Below, piece by piece: positions 23,341 to 30,803 of a DNA stretch of 33,930 nt. Each line of letters starts with the position of its first letter. The first letter of the stretch is position 1. The position numbers were made by a program, and so were the translations under genes. The stretch covers positions 1-33,930 of the forward strand of contig CAMATD010000026.1 in NCBI GenBank assembly GCA_945860785.1, written 5' to 3'. The notes below the pieces were generated by a model. That model had not been told where the DNA came from. It saw only the letters and a list, made by a program, of their open reading frames with translations, and searched no databases. The DNA is from Variovorax sp. YR752. GTDB lineage: Bacteria > Pseudomonadota > Gammaproteobacteria > Burkholderiales > Burkholderiaceae_C.

Positions 23341-24375
23341 ATGAAGAACCGATTCCGCCCGGCACTGATGGCCGCAGCTTCCGTCGTCGCCCTTGCCACT
23401 GCCGTGCCGGCCTTTGCAGGCAAGACGCTCGACGCGGTCAAGCAGCGCGGCACCGTCAAGTGCGGCGTGACCAATGGGGTGGCGGGCTTCTCCGCTCCCG
23501 ACACGCAGGGCAACTGGTCGGGCCTGGACGTCGACACCTGCCGCGCCATTGCCGCCGCCGTGCTCGGCGACCCCAAGAAGGTCGACTTCGTGCCGCTCAA
23601 TTCGCAGCAGCGCTTCTCGGCCCTGCAGGCCGGCGAGATCGACATCCTCGCGCGCAACACCACCTGGACGCTCACGCGCGACGCCTCGCTGGGCTTCAAC
23701 TTCACCACCATCACCTACTACGACGGCCAGGGCTTCCTGGTGCCGAAGAAGCTCAAGGTGACGAGCGCCAAGCAGCTCAAGAACGCCACCATCTGCACGC
23801 AGTCGGGCACCACCAACGAGAAGAACGTCTCCGACTACTTCCGCGCGCAGAACATCCCCGTGAAGACGGTCGTCTTCGAAAGCTTCGAGGCCTCGTTCAA
23901 GGCCTTCTTCTCGGGCCGCTGCCAGGCCTTCACCACCGATGCTTCGGCGCTGGCGGGCCTGCGCAACAAGGAAGCGCCGAACCCCGACGACTACGTCATC
24001 CTGCCCGAGCTGATCTCCAAGGAGCCGCTCGCACCCTTGGTGCGCCGCGGCGACGACGAATGGTTCGCCATTGCCAAGTGGGTGCCCAACGCGCTCATCG
24101 AGGCCGAGGAATTCGGCGTCACGCAGGCCAACGCCGACGAGCTCAAGGTCAACAGCAAGGACCCAGCGCAGCAGCGCCTGGTCGGCACCGGCGAAGACCT
24201 CGGCAAGCTGCTGGGCCTGGACAAGGACTGGTCGTTCCGCGCCATCAAGGCCGTGGGCAACTACGGTGAGGTGTTCGAGCGCAACGTCGGGCCGAAGTCG
24301 GTGCTCGCGCTGCCGCGCGGCTCGAACAACCTCTGGAACAAGGGCGGCCTGATCTACGCACCCCCGGTTCGATGA
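23341..24375 (+). CDS. aapJ: General L-amino acid ABC importer, periplasmic binding protein
   Basis: The substrate-binding component of an AapJ/BztA-type amino acid importer, 344 residues. A signal peptide ends near VPAFA-GKTLDAV. The mature domain is of the SBP_bac_3 type with GTVKCGVTNGVAGFSAPD, NWSGLDVDTCRAIAAAVLGD, GEIDILARNTTWTLTRD and the family ending NNLWNKGGLIYAPPVR. Subunits of this family bind a broad range of polar amino acids. A good ribosome site (GAGGAG) precedes ATG 23341. The stop overlaps the first permease gene by 4 nt. Confidence 0.92.
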   Translation: MKNRFRPALMAAASVVALATAVPAFAGKTLDAVKQRGTVKCGVTNGVAGFSAPDTQGNWSGLDVDTCRAIAAAVLGDPKKVDFVPLNSQQRFSALQAGEIDILARNTTWTLTRDASLGFNFTTITYYDGQGFLVPKKLKVTSAKQLKNATICTQSGTTNEKNVSDYFRAQNIPVKTVVFESFEASFKAFFSGRCQAFTTDASALAGLRNKEAPNPDDYVILPELISKEPLAPLVRRGDDEWFAIAKWVPNALIEAEEFGVTQANADELKVNSKDPAQQRLVGTGEDLGKLLGLDKDWSFRAIKAVGNYGEVFERNVGPKSVLALPRGSNNLWNKGGLIYAPPVR

Positions 24376-25370
24376 GTCCGGAAGCCTCGCGCCGCGGCGC
24401 CTGGCTGGCCTGGGTCGTCCAAGTGCTGCTGGTGCTGGCCGTCGTGGCCGGCGCCTTCTGGGTGGTGCATCACGCGCTCGAGGTGCTGCGCGCCCGTGGC
24501 GTTCGCTCGGGTTTCGACTTTCTCACCGAGCCCGCGGGCTTCTCGATCAGCGAGGGCTGGCTCGACTTCGATGCCAGCCAGCCGTTCTGGCGTGCCTTCC
24601 TGGCGGGCCTGATCAACACGGTGCGGGCGGCGGTGCCCGCGGCCATCTTCTCGGTCGTGCTCGGCACGCTGATCGGCATCGGCCGGCTCGCGCCGCATGT
24701 GCTGCTGCGCGGCATCTGCACCGCGTATGTCGAACTGCTGCGCAACGTGCCGCTGCTGGTGCAGTTGCTGATGCTGGCTTTTGCGATGGCCAACCTGCTG
24801 CCCGATCCGACGGAGCCCGTGCGGCTGCTGCCGGGTGTGTGGCTCAGCAAAGGCGGTCTGAGCGTGCCTTGGCCCATGGTGGGCGAGGGCGGCTGGTGGC
24901 CCACGCATTTCGAATGGCCCGAGCGGGGCGACTTCGGCGTCAGCGGTGGCGCTGCGCTGAGCCCCGAGTACGTGACCATCGTCGCGGGCCTGACCTTCTA
25001 TTCGGCGGCTTTCGTGGCGGAGATCGTGCGCGCCGGCATCCTGTCGGTCTCGCAGGGGCAGGTGCTGGCCGGGCAGGCGCTGGGCCTGTCATCGGTGCAG
25101 CAACTGCGCATCGTGATCCTGCCGCAGGCGCTGCGGGTGATCGTGCCTTCGCTCACCAATCAATTGCTGAGCCTCACCAAGAATTCGTCGCTGGCCGTGG
25201 CCGTGGGCTATCCGGAACTGGTGTCGGTGGCCAACACCACCATCGGCTCGAACGGCCGGGCCTTCGAGTGCATCGCGATCATCATGGCGGTCTACCTGCT
25301 GCTGTCGCTGCTGATCTCCTTCGGCATGAACCGCTACAACGCGCGCGTCGCGCTCAGAGGCTGGCGATGA
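24372..25370 (+). CDS. aapQ: General L-amino acid ABC importer, permease AapQ-like
   Basis: A 332-residue inner-membrane permease of the HisM/AapQ type. An N-terminal helix (VVQVLLVLAVVAGAFWVVHH) is followed by the transport core from about residue 75. The ATPase-contact loop shows the EAA-like pattern GQALGLSSVQQLRIVILPQALRVIVP, with the conserved G near residue 240. The long loop before it is typical of AapQ. It is somewhat shorter than the roughly 400-residue rhizobial AapQ I remember. ATG 24372 overlaps aapJ (ATGA). Confidence 0.9.
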   Translation: MSPEASRRGAWLAWVVQVLLVLAVVAGAFWVVHHALEVLRARGVRSGFDFLTEPAGFSISEGWLDFDASQPFWRAFLAGLINTVRAAVPAAIFSVVLGTLIGIGRLAPHVLLRGICTAYVELLRNVPLLVQLLMLAFAMANLLPDPTEPVRLLPGVWLSKGGLSVPWPMVGEGGWWPTHFEWPERGDFGVSGGAALSPEYVTIVAGLTFYSAAFVAEIVRAGILSVSQGQVLAGQALGLSSVQQLRIVILPQALRVIVPSLTNQLLSLTKNSSLAVAVGYPELVSVANTTIGSNGRAFECIAIIMAVYLLLSLLISFGMNRYNARVALRGWR

Positions 25371-26425
25371 GAAACGTCGCGCAAGGCCCCATCGCATGGC
25401 GCAGCGAGCTCTGGGGTTCGCCGCTGCGCGCGCTGGCCACCGTGCTGCTGATCGCGCTGCTGGCGTGGGGTGGCTTTCATGTCGTCGAATGGGCGGCGGT
25501 GCACGCGGTGTTCCGCCCCGACGCCGAAGCCTGCCGCGCGGTGCAGCACGGCGCCTGCTGGGGCGTGGTGGCCGAGAAGTGGCGGCCGATGCTGTTCGGC
25601 CGCTTTCCCTATGAAGAGCAATGGCGACCGGCCATCGCGGTGATCGTGCTGTCCGCCGTGACCGTGCTGAGCGCCTGGCCGCGCAGCTGGCGCTGGTGGC
25701 TGGTGCCGTTGTGGGTCGTGGCGCTGCTGCTGTTCGTGCTGCTGATGCGCGGCGGGGTGATGGGTCTGATTGATGTGCCGACGAGCCGCTGGGGCGGCTT
25801 GCCGCTCACCATCGGACTCGCAGTGGTGGGGTTGGCCCTGTCTTTTCCGCTGGCGCTGCTGCTCGCGCTGGGCCGTCGTTCGGGCTGGCCCGTGGTGCGA
25901 ACGCTCAGCGCGAGCTACATCGAGCTGGTGCGCGGCGTGCCGCTGATCTCGGTGCTGTTCATGGCGTCGTTCCTGCTGCCGCTGCTGTGGCCTGCGGGCT
26001 GGCAGCCCGATGTGCTGGTGCGGGTGCTGGCGGGCCTCACGCTGTTCGTGACGGCTTATCTGGCCGAGATCATCCGCGGCGGGTTGCAGGCCGTGCCGCG
26101 CGGGCAGACCGAAGTGGCGATGGCGCTGGGCTTCGGCCGCTGGCCGGTGCAGCGCGACATCGTGCTGCCGCAGGCGCTGCGCCTCGTGGTGCCGGCGCTG
26201 ACCAACAGCGTGGTCGGCACGCTGAAGGACACCTCGCTCGTCACCGTGGTCGGGCTGTTCGAGCTGACCGGGGCGCTGGGCCTCGCGCTCGGCGGCGATC
26301 CGACCTGGCGGCCGTTCTACCTCGAGGGCTACCTGTTCATCGCGGCCGTGTACTGGGTGCTGTGCTTCGGGCTCTCGCGCTACAGCGTGTGGCTGGAGCG
26401 AAGGCTGGCGAGCGCGCCGACCTGA
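25367..26425 (+). CDS. aapM: General L-amino acid ABC importer, permease AapM-like
   Basis: A 352-residue second permease with the matching architecture. Helices lie in the first 60 residues and around 85-140, and the core runs from about 145. It carries YIELVRGVPLISVLFMAS and the ATPase-contact pattern ALGFGRWPVQRDIVLPQALR. It would pair with the AapQ-like protein. ATG 25367 overlaps the aapQ stop by 4 nt. The expected aapP ATPase gene does not follow: the 3' end overlaps a convergent symporter gene by 46 bp, so the ATPase must be supplied from elsewhere. Confidence 0.9.
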   Translation: MRNVAQGPIAWRSELWGSPLRALATVLLIALLAWGGFHVVEWAAVHAVFRPDAEACRAVQHGACWGVVAEKWRPMLFGRFPYEEQWRPAIAVIVLSAVTVLSAWPRSWRWWLVPLWVVALLLFVLLMRGGVMGLIDVPTSRWGGLPLTIGLAVVGLALSFPLALLLALGRRSGWPVVRTLSASYIELVRGVPLISVLFMASFLLPLLWPAGWQPDVLVRVLAGLTLFVTAYLAEIIRGGLQAVPRGQTEVAMALGFGRWPVQRDIVLPQALRLVVPALTNSVVGTLKDTSLVTVVGLFELTGALGLALGGDPTWRPFYLEGYLFIAAVYWVLCFGLSRYSVWLERRLASAPT

Positions 26426-27914
26426 GCGCTGCCCTGCGGGTCGGCCGGCAAGTGGTCTTCCTGCAGTCCGAGCGCAACGGCCTTGTCCCTCGGCGCGCGC
26501 GTCATCAGGCTCACGACCACCACGACTACGGCATTGATGGCCATCGCGATCAACCCCGCCTCCCATTGCGGCACGGTCGCAGCCCAGAACTTCGCCGCAA
26601 ACGGTGCAAGCAGCGCGACGAAGCCCGCCACCAGCCCGGCCAGCACGCCGATCGCGCTCGTGCGCCTCCACAGGAAACCCAGGAACACGCCAGGTGCGAG
26701 CATGCCGATGGCCGAATAGGCGTCGAGCAGGATCTTCACCAGCGAGCCCTTCTGGCTCACCGACAGCCAGACTGCAATGCCCGCGAAGACCACCAGCGAG
26801 GCGCGCGACAGCGTCAATGAAGCACGCTCGCTCAGGCCGGATTTGAACGGCCGCACCACGTTGCGCGTGAAGATCGATCCCGCCGTCAACAGCAGCAGCG
26901 AGCCGGGCGCCAGCGCGAGCAGGAAGCCCGTTCCTGCGAGCAGCCCGACCGTCCACGCCGGGTAGCGGTCGGACACGAACTGCAGCAGCGCCGCGTTGAG
27001 GTTGCCGCCCGGTGGCTGCGTCTGCGCCAGCAGCGCCGCGAAGCCGAGCAGGATGATGAAGAAATAGGCCAGCGAATACAGCGGCTGCCAGATGGCATTG
27101 CGGCGGATCGCCGTCGCGCTGTGCGCCGTGTACGACATCTGGAACAGGTGCGGAAACACCCAATTCCCCAGCGCGATGTTGATGGCCGAAGTCATGAGCC
27201 AGATCGCGGTGGTCGGCGAAGTGGCGTCGAGGCCCGGGAACTTGCCGATGCCCGGGTGCTTGGCCTCCGCCATCGCGAACAGATCGAGCAGCGAAGCCGC
27301 GCCCACCTTGCTGGCAACGCTGACACTGAGCAGCCAACGACCACCATCAGCACGTCCTTCACGTCCGCGGCAAAGGCGGCCGAACGCACGCCCGCGACGA
27401 AAACGAAAGTGATCATCAGCAGCCCGGCGCCGATGGTCGCGGCCTCGCTCGTGATGCTGCTGCCCAGCGTGAGTTGCACGATCAGCCCGAGGCTCACCAG
27501 CTGGATCTGCACGTAGACCACCAGCGAGGCGATGCCGACCACCCCGGTGAGCACGCCGAGCCAGGGTGCCTCGTAGCGCGCTGCAAAAAAGTCGGACTGC
27601 GTGACCAGCCTGCCGATGCGCCCGGCACGCCAGATCCGTGGAATCAGCCAGTAGCCGACGGCATAGCTCATCGAGACCGAGCAGAAGGCGAGGTAGGCCG
27701 GCGCACCCAGCGCCCAGGCGTAGCCCGAGATGCCTAGCACCGCGAAGGTCGTGTAGACCTCGCCCGCATTCATGAACCAGAACACCAGCGTGCCGAGGCT
27801 GCGGCCGCCCACGGCCCAGTCGGCGAAGTTGTTGGCGCGCCGCGTGCGGCGTCCGTAGGCGATGGCGCCGGCCACGGTCGCGAGCAGGATGGCCAGGACG
27901 ATGGCGAGCTTCAT
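26380..27914 (-). pseudogene. Sodium:solute symporter (SSS family), frame broken once
   Basis: A membrane transporter of the SSS family, about 511 residues if the break is repaired. From ATG 27914 the first frame has MKLAIVLAILLATVAGAIAY, NFADWAVGGRSLGTLVFWFM and KDVLMVVV. Near 27330-27345 the reading must drop by one base to join LLSVSVASKVGAASLLDLF, which then continues to the stop at 26380 with several more helices. The unshifted frame turns Arg/Ser-rich and hydrophilic. The gene starts with a 4-nt overlap (ATGA) with the DUF3311 gene, the usual partner of this transporter type. Substrate unknown; small carboxylates are common for the family. Possible sequencing error. Confidence 0.78.
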
Positions 27915-28198
27915 GGTGTGCTGTCCTCGCCGGTCTTCATGCTGTGGGCGAGAAAGGCCGCCTCTTCGGCTTCCACCCCGGCCTTGGCGTCGAGTCGGAA
28001 CACGATGGCAATGACCACGCTGGTGAGCACGATGCCCGCCATCTGCCAGAACATCGGGAAGGGCAGCCCGAAGGGCGTGAGCGCGATGTCGTTCACGGCC
28101 GGCGCCAGACAGGCCTGCCAGATGAACGGAAAGACCAGCAGCCACCGGTGTCCAAGGCGACGCCTAGTGGGAGGCGTGGGGGAAAGCGATTCGGCCAT
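27911..28198 (-). CDS. DUF3311-type small membrane protein, symporter partner
   Basis: A 95-residue protein with two hydrophobic helices, WLLVFPFIWQACLAPA and WQMAGIVLTSVVIAIVF, and an acidic C-terminus. Small DUF3311 proteins are typically encoded immediately before sodium:solute symporters, as here, and are thought to act with them; the mechanism is unknown. ATG 28198 is followed by the hydrophilic MAESLSPTPPTRRR and the first helix. The upstream region carries operator-like sites shared with the divergent regulator. Confidence 0.8.
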   Translation of the reverse strand: MAESLSPTPPTRRRLGHRWLLVFPFIWQACLAPAVNDIALTPFGLPFPMFWQMAGIVLTSVVIAIVFRLDAKAGVEAEEAAFLAHSMKTGEDSTP

Positions 28199-28208
28199 CT
28201 CGGTGTTC

Positions 28209-28229
28209 CTGTAAAGTATTACTGCACAA
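28209..28229. promoter_or_regulatory. Degenerate operator-like site (third copy)
   Basis: On the minus strand this reads TTGTGCA-N7 followed by a poor second arm. The first half-site TTGTGCA is a perfect match to the other two sites; the other half matches four of seven positions. It lies 10 bp before the DUF3311 start. Confidence 0.4.
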
Positions 28230-28241
28230 TCTGGGCGCGGA

Positions 28242-28262
28242 GTGTGCAGGTAAAATGCACAA
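28242..28262. promoter_or_regulatory. Operator-like dyad upstream of the DUF3311-symporter genes
   Basis: GTGTGCA-N7-TGCACAA, one mismatch from a perfect 7+7 inverted repeat. It shares the TGCACAA half-site with the site at the regulator promoter and has the same 21-bp length. Confidence 0.55.
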
Positions 28263-28296
28263 GGCGCAAGAGGTGAATTTGCCGGTGTTCGGGTAA

Positions 28297-28315
28297 TTGC
28301 CAGGGAGATTGGCAA
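28297..28315. promoter_or_regulatory. TTGCCA-N7-TGGCAA dyad
   Basis: A perfect 6-bp inverted repeat with a 7-bp spacer, between the two operator groups. The spacing resembles the TTGTGCA sites but the half-site differs, so a different protein or a weaker site is possible. Confidence 0.35.
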
Positions 28316-28327
28316 GATTTTTGGCCC

Positions 28328-28356
28328 TTGACATGCACCAGATCCGTACATACCAT
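28328..28356 (+). promoter_or_regulatory. Sigma-70-like promoter of the XRE-cupin operon
   Basis: A perfect -35 box TTGACA (28328-28333), a 17-bp spacer and TACCAT (28351-28356, four of six consensus positions). The predicted start near 28363 falls at the edge of the operator dyad 28365-28385, a standard layout for self-repression. Confidence 0.6.
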
Positions 28357-28364
28357 CATCAAAA

Positions 28365-28385
28365 TTGTGCTGTACTACTGCACAA
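28365..28385. promoter_or_regulatory. Operator-like dyad of the XRE-cupin regulator
   Basis: TTGTGC-N9-GCACAA is a perfect inverted repeat of two 6-bp arms, 27 bp before the regulator ATG and just downstream of its predicted promoter. It has the same length and half-site as the dyads before the DUF3311 gene. Confidence 0.6.
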
Positions 28386-28412
28386 AATGAGAAGCACAGA
28401 AAGATCCAACCC

Positions 28413-28949
28413 ATGATCGGCGAGCGACTGAAGGAATTGCGCACGGCGCGCGGCCTCTCCCTGCGCGAGCTCGCTGCAATGGCAGGCGTGTCGGCCACGC
28501 TGCTGAGCCAGATCGAGCGCGCTGTCACCGATCCCAGCCTGGAAACGCTGCGCCGGCTTGCCGGGCTGTTCGGCGAGTCGGTGTCCTCGCTGTTCTCGGA
28601 GCCGACGCCGCCCGCCGTCTGGGTCAGCAGGCCGGGCCAGCGCTCGATGCTCACCGCGCCCAAGGGCCAGGTCGCCTACGAGCGGCTGACCGCGGGCGCG
28701 GGCCAGCTCGAAGTCCTGCGTGCCGTGCTCGAGCCGGGCCAGCTGTCGGCGGACGAGCCGCGCGGCCACGAATCGGCCGAATGCGTCTACGTCGTCTCGG
28801 GCGTGCTGGTGGCGCAGGTGGCGGGCGTCGACAACGCGGTGAAGGCCGGCGAGAGCATCTCCTTCGACGCGCGGCTGCCGCACCGATATCTGAACACCTC
28901 GCAGGCGCCGACCGAAATCATCCTGTCCGTCACCCTACCGAACCCCTGA
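28413..28949 (+). CDS. XRE-family regulator with C-terminal cupin domain
   Basis: A 178-residue DNA-binding regulator. The N-terminal helix-turn-helix covers residues 1-60 (IGERLKELRTARGLSLRELA, then ATLLSQIERAVTDPSLETLR). A cupin sensor domain occupies about 100-170, with HESAECVYVVSG, the GESISFDARLPHRY strand and the final ILSVTL. The family (PuuR type) usually senses a small ligand in the cupin. ATG 28413 starts directly at the helix-turn-helix. It is 3 nt from the next gene and is probably the first gene of an operon with it. Its own operator candidate lies in front. Confidence 0.88.
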   Translation: MIGERLKELRTARGLSLRELAAMAGVSATLLSQIERAVTDPSLETLRRLAGLFGESVSSLFSEPTPPAVWVSRPGQRSMLTAPKGQVAYERLTAGAGQLEVLRAVLEPGQLSADEPRGHESAECVYVVSGVLVAQVAGVDNAVKAGESISFDARLPHRYLNTSQAPTEIILSVTLPNP

Positions 28950-28952
28950 ACC

Positions 28953-29328
28953 ATGAACACGACGACAACCCCAAAAGAGCGAAGAGGGCGCCTTCACGCT
29001 CTACGACCTGCGGGTCGAAGTGGTCGCCCCCGAAGGCGCGCGGCTCTACTGCAACGCCAAGGTCGGCGACCATTTCGAGCTGCGTGGCGAGATGCTGCAC
29101 CTGCCCGAGGGGCAGGGCTTCTCGATCTACTCGCTGGGCGCCTTGCTGCCGCTGCTCGCCGCCAAGCAGCGGCCCACCGATGCCAACGACTGGATGAGCA
29201 CCGACGCCGAAGTGGCGTGCCTCGAGCCGCATTGCCCCTCGCGCTTTCGCATCACGCGCACCGCGACGCGCGTTTTTCGCCACGCCGACACCACGGCCGT
29301 TGTCCATCCCCTGAAGAAGAATCCATGA
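28953..29328 (+). pseudogene. TIGR04076-type small protein, frame broken by one base
   Basis: From ATG 28953 the first frame reads MNTTTTPK. One base too many, in the run CCCCAAAA (28969-28976), then shifts it; in the +1 frame the protein goes on as SEEGAFTLYDLRVEVVAPEG and the rest of the family sequence to the stop at 29326. That part shows GDHFELRGEMLHLPEGQGFS, the repeat-rich ALLPLLAAKQRP and CLEPHCPSRFRITRT. The repaired product is about 124 residues. A restart at GTG 29020 would cut off the conserved FTLYDLRVEVV. The gene overlaps the aldo/keto reductase by 4 nt. Role unknown. May be a sequencing error. Confidence 0.7.
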
Positions 29329-30377
29329 GCCATCCGCCTCGCATCGACCTCGCTCCCGACTATTCGATCTCCCGCCTGCTCAAAGGCGACTGGCAACTGG
29401 CCGGCGGCGATGGCGGCGTCGACCGCGCCGCCGCCATCGCCGACATGGCGGCCTACTACGAGGCCGGCATCACCACCTTCGATTGCGCCGACATCTACAC
29501 CGGCGTGGAAGAGCTCATCGGCGACTTCCGCCGCGAGCATCTGGCACGCCATGGCAAGGACAGCCTCTCGCTGCTGCGCGTGCACACCAAGTTCGTGCCC
29601 GACCTCGCGACGCTCGCGCAGATCGACCGGCGCCAGGTCGCTCAGACCATCGACCGTTCGCTGCAGCGCCTGGGCGTCGAGCGGCTCGACCTCGTGCAGT
29701 TCCACTGGTGGGACTACGGCGTGCCGCGCTATGTCGAGGTCGCGCACTGGCTGCAGGAGCTGCAGCGCGCCGGAAAGATCGAACTGCTGGGCGGCACCAA
29801 CTTCGACACCGTGCGCGTGCGCGAGCTGGTCGATGCCGATGTGCCGCTTCGCAGCATGCAGGTGCAGTACTCGCTGCTCGACCAGCGGCCGCAGCCGGCG
29901 CCGTACTGTGCGCAGTCCGGCATCCAGCTGCTGTGCTACGGCAGCGTGGCCGGTGGATTTCTTTCGGAGCGCTGGCTCCGTGCCAGCGAGCCGCAGGAGC
30001 CTTTTGAAAACCGTTCGCTGGTCAAGTACAAGCTGATCATCGACGACTTCGGCGGGTGGGACCTGTTCCAGCAATTGCTGCAGCAACTGCAGAAGGTCGC
30101 GCAGCGGCATGGCGTGTCGATCCCGACCGTGGCGATGCGCTGGGTGCTGCAGCAGCCGCAGGTGGCGGGCGTGATCGTCGGCGTGCGGCGCGGCGACCAC
30201 CTGGCGGACCATCTTCGGGTGCTGTCGCTGCAGCTCGATGCGGCGGACCTGGCCACGCTCGATACCGTGCTGGCGCAGCGTCAGCCACCGAGCGGCGACG
30301 TGTACGCGGTCGAGCGTGACATCGAGGGCCGCCATGGCCGCGTGATGAAGTACGACCTCAACAAGGCGCCGCACTGA
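29325..30377 (+). CDS. Aldo/keto reductase
   Basis: A 350-residue NADPH-dependent oxidoreductase of the aldo/keto reductase barrel family, expected to reduce an aldehyde or ketone. The catalytic tetrad is visible: Asp53 and Tyr58 in DCADIY, Lys89 in VHTKF and His127 in QFHWWDYG. The C-terminal region VAMRWVLQQPQVAGVIVGVRRGDHL binds cofactor in this family. ATG 29325 overlaps the preceding stop (ATGA). It is likely co-transcribed with the XRE-cupin regulator. The substrate is not indicated by sequence. Confidence 0.9.
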   Translation: MSHPPRIDLAPDYSISRLLKGDWQLAGGDGGVDRAAAIADMAAYYEAGITTFDCADIYTGVEELIGDFRREHLARHGKDSLSLLRVHTKFVPDLATLAQIDRRQVAQTIDRSLQRLGVERLDLVQFHWWDYGVPRYVEVAHWLQELQRAGKIELLGGTNFDTVRVRELVDADVPLRSMQVQYSLLDQRPQPAPYCAQSGIQLLCYGSVAGGFLSERWLRASEPQEPFENRSLVKYKLIIDDFGGWDLFQQLLQQLQKVAQRHGVSIPTVAMRWVLQQPQVAGVIVGVRRGDHLADHLRVLSLQLDAADLATLDTVLAQRQPPSGDVYAVERDIEGRHGRVMKYDLNKAPH

Positions 30378-30394
30378 GCCCTGCGATTCAGGGC
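30378..30394. terminator. Small hairpin between convergent gene ends
   Basis: GCCCTG and CAGGGC (30378-30383 with 30389-30394) form a 6-bp stem with a 5-nt loop directly after the reductase stop and across the ancestral end of the opposite PPC gene. There is no T run, so it is at best a weak stop. Confidence 0.3.
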
Positions 30395-30465
30395 TTGGGA
30401 CGCGGCACCAGTTCGGGATAGCCGGTCGCCGGATCGTGCTCGCGGGCGAAGCGCCATTCGGGCAG

Positions 30466-30786
30466 CTAGGCGATCAGTGTTTCGGCCGTGGTCCGCACCG
30501 TGCAGCCCGGCGCGACATGCCCGCCGCGGATCTGGCCAGTGCTGTCCGACACGCTGATGTGCAGATGGGCGCCGTCCGGCGAGAGCGTGCCGGACAGCGT
30601 GAGGATTTCAAGATCGCCTTCGAGTGCCGCCGCGGTTTCCACCCCGGCGTATCGGATGCGTGCGCCGCGGAGGCTGCCGATGCCGGAGACCACGAAGGCC
30701 GCTTCGGCGCCGCGTTGCTCGAGCGCCGTATCGAGCGCGGCGCGAAGGTCATCGCCCGGGTTCAAACGCAGCGCGTGAGCTTCCAT
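30466..30786 (-). CDS. PPC/DUF296 DNA-binding-type protein, C-terminal tail cut by amber codon
   Basis: A 106-residue PPC (DUF296) domain protein. The visible pattern is FVVSGIGSLRGARIRYAG, ILTLSGTLSPDG, LHISVSDSTGQIRGGHVAPG and TVRTTAETLIA. Bacterial homologues are small, trimeric proteins; DNA binding is known mainly for plant relatives, so the role here is unknown. The TAG at 30466-30468 is probably premature. The same frame continues for 25 sense codons (LPEWRFAREHDPATGYPELV, then PRPKP) to a TGA at 30388-30390, and that tail looks like the family's normal end. Start ATG 30786 lies 17 nt after pgm, so it belongs to the HAD-pgm operon. Confidence 0.75.
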   Translation of the reverse strand: MEAHALRLNPGDDLRAALDTALEQRGAEAAFVVSGIGSLRGARIRYAGVETAAALEGDLEILTLSGTLSPDGAHLHISVSDSTGQIRGGHVAPGCTVRTTAETLIA

Positions 30787-30803
30787 GGCTGGCAGCCTTT
30801 GGC

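Noticed and set aside
22770..23714. Long form of the DoxX gene
   Set aside because: The extra N-terminus runs through the aapJ coding region and promoter in antisense; the short form starts right before the first membrane helix.
28965..28980. Programmed frameshift or transcriptional slippage in the TIGR04076 gene
   Set aside because: The run is only four C and four A, too short for typical slippage, and no stimulatory structure was noticed. Error or mutation is simpler.
29020..29328. TIGR04076 gene starting at GTG 29020
   Set aside because: It would remove the conserved FTLYDLRVEVV; a one-base frame break after ATG 28953 explains the region better.
28953..30377. Single 474-residue fusion of TIGR04076 region and reductase
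   Set aside because: The first 124 codons in that frame are Arg-rich nonsense; the reductase has its own ATG at 29325 with an ATGA overlap.
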